Of a stretch of 64,000 bases of DNA, positions 62,712-64,000 are shown piece after piece. The notes below the pieces were generated by a model, which was given only the letters and a program-made list of their open reading frames with translations, was not told the DNA's origin and did not search any database. The translations under genes and the position numbers were made by a program. Positions within the stretch are counted from its first letter, which is position 1. The number at the start of each line of letters is the position of its first letter. The DNA comes from Apiosordaria backusii (taxonomy: Eukaryota > Ascomycota > Sordariomycetes > Sordariales > Lasiosphaeriaceae), in contig JAUKTV010000004.1 of assembly GCA_030549205.1 (NCBI GenBank), forward strand, positions 744,001 to 808,000, in the 5' to 3' direction.

Positions 62712-64000
62712 TTAGATTGACGTCTCCGACTTTGACATTATCGTCATCTCCACCTCCACCTCCTGATACTGAATCTGATTCTGGTTCTTCTCCAGATCCA
62801 GATTCTGATTCTGATTCTGATCCAGCAGCAGCACCTCCCTCAGCCTCTTTCTCTTCGCCTCCCCAAAGCCAATCTCATCCAGATACCCTTCTACCCCTCC
62901 ATAGTTTTTATCCAACCAGGAAATCACCCCGCTGACCATGTTCGGGTCCGTCTCGGCAAACGAGTCGGGGAGGCCGACCTCGCGGACTTCGGAGAGGCGG
63001 ATTTGACGGAGGGTTAGGGTGGGTGGGGAAGATGAGGAGGAGGAAGATGATGATGAGGAGGAGGAGGAGGGTGAGGAGGGGGGAGAAGAACAAGAGGAGA
63101 GGTGGTAGTCGTTGTTTATTGCTTGGGGGGGGATGTGGAGGGTTAGCAGGATGAGGAGGATGAGGAGGCCGGTGCGGTCTTTGCCTTGGGTGCAGTGGAT
63201 TATGCAGGGCAGGGAGGGGGATAAGAGGGAGGAGAGGCAGAGGGAGATGGAGGGGGAGGAGTGGGAGAGGGTGTCGGTTGCTAGGTTGGTTAGGCCTCTG
63301 GGGGTGAGGGCGTGGAGGGAGATGAGGGAGATGGCGTGGGGGCGGGAGAGGGGGTAGAGGAGGAGGAATTTACTGTGGGTGAGAGGGGGGGTTAGCATGT
63401 TGGTATAGTGATAAAAATGAGGAAAATGGGATGTGAGATTGGTGGTGGGGGTGGGCGGTTGGTTGGTTGATTGTTGACTTGGGAAGGGAGAGGATACTGA
63501 CAGGATGTTGAACCAGGATAGTTGCCAGAGGAGGAAGAGCTCGAAGCGGCGGGATGGGAGGATGATGCGGGTGTAGGTGAGGCCGGGGACTTGGAGGGGG
63601 AGGGTTTTCTGGATGAATTTGTGTTTTTCTTTGGCGTTGGCGTGTTCAGTTCTATTTGGTGGGTTAGTGAGTGCTTTGAGACTATTTGGAGATGGATGTT
63701 AAGAAAGAATAGGTACATGAGAAATTGCTCATGCTGAAAAGTCTACGATATTGGTATGTGTTTCTAGTGTAACATCACACAAGAAGGTTCTCTGGGCAAG
63801 TTTGATAGGGAATAGGGAGTAGTACTTTGACCGGAGATCAATCACCGATTTGATGCCATAGTCCTCTGTGAGACGGAGTCTATCTTTGGGGGAGGCATCG
63901 TCCAACTTTGCAGATCGAAAAAGAAGGCCTTCTTTGAGTACACTAGATATTGTGAAAATACTATGTTAATTATCTTGTGTCTTCTATAAGGCAACTTGCT
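62712..64000 (-). CDS. Y_phosphatase3-type protein tyrosine/serine phosphatase (N-terminal exons off window)
   Basis: The protein is a Cys-dependent phosphatase with signature HCTQGKDRTGL (HCx5R). Three exons are in the window: 63826-63942, 63502-63651 and 62712-63372, with introns of 174 and 129 bases. They join as LKEGLLFRSAKLDDASP...VIDLRSK - TEHANAKEKH...FELFLLWQLSWFNIL - KFLLLYPLSRPHAI. All joins keep frame. LFRSA, DLRSKTEH and the active site match the Y_phosphatase3 family (bacterial PtpB-like). A further intron begins at 63943 and the expected NFRDVGG exon must lie beyond the right edge. A Ser run (about 63040-63080) and a C-terminal Gln/Asn repeat from a GAATCA-type hexamer (about 62765-62830) are family-atypical inserts. 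Confidence 0.87.

Noticed and set aside
1..64000. CRISPR arrays, operons, transposons, 5S rRNA
   Set aside because: Searched by eye on both strands; no direct-repeat array, transposase, reverse transcriptase or 5S-like sequence was found.

Overview
The window is nuclear DNA of a filamentous ascomycete, most likely a sordariomycete and probably in or near the Sordariales. Supporting signs are short GT-AG introns of about 50-70 bases with TACTAAC/GCTAAC-like branch sites, spliced fungal housekeeping genes on both strands, two isolated tRNA genes, and protein families typical of Pezizomycotina (MID1, YOP1, an RFX factor, VHC1, AVT3/4-type transporter, YTM1). No rRNA gene, transposon, virus-like gene, CRISPR array, biosynthetic cluster or bacterial-type operon was seen.

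Layout. Bases 1-8.3 kb: MID1 (minus, C-terminus cut by the window edge), YOP1 (minus), tRNA-Val(AAC) and an RFX transcription factor (plus). 8.3-21 kb, all minus strand: a small secreted proline-rich protein, a CobW/COG0523 GTPase, glycogenin, a gene-poor 2.9 kb stretch, a cation diffusion facilitator and a monoacylglycerol-lipase-like hydrolase. 21.8-32.5 kb: a disordered Ser/Gln-rich protein with a small zinc-ribbon-like motif, then the cation-chloride cotransporter VHC1 (minus) and an AVT3/4-like amino-acid transporter (plus) diverging from a 1.8 kb spacer. 33.2-41.7 kb is a dense housekeeping block: RPB11, LSM5, a DEDDy 3'-5' exonuclease, YTM1 and the DNA polymerase delta small subunit. 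42.3-44.7 kb: an orphan with two SUMO-interacting-like motifs, a degenerate F-box/2EXR-like region and an acidic tail. 44.7-47 kb is non-coding and holds a decayed tandem duplication. 47-54.6 kb: a small orphan, a GT8 glycosyltransferase, an L-serine dehydratase, a NAT9-type acetyltransferase and mitochondrial methionyl-tRNA synthetase. 55-64 kb: intron-bearing tRNA-Leu(CAA), a 2.2 kb empty spacer, a Ser/Arg-rich protein with CxxC motifs, RPL4, and a Y_phosphatase3-type phosphatase whose first exons lie beyond the right edge.

The genes do not form one pathway. Recurring themes are gene expression (RFX, RPB11, LSM5, YTM1, RPL4, MSM1, tRNAs) and membrane ion or metabolite transport (MID1, CDF, VHC1, AVT).

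Two window-wide patterns stand out. First, six gene models are interrupted by seven apparent frameshifts, and every one would be repaired by a single extra base, mostly in a homopolymer; this looks like systematic homopolymer under-calling, not gene decay. Second, most coding strands pass from C-rich in the 5' part to G-rich in the 3' part, in genes on both strands. I found no convincing undescribed multi-gene system; the most testable new points are the skew switch, the two possible first exons of RPB11 and the SIM/2EXR-like orphan.
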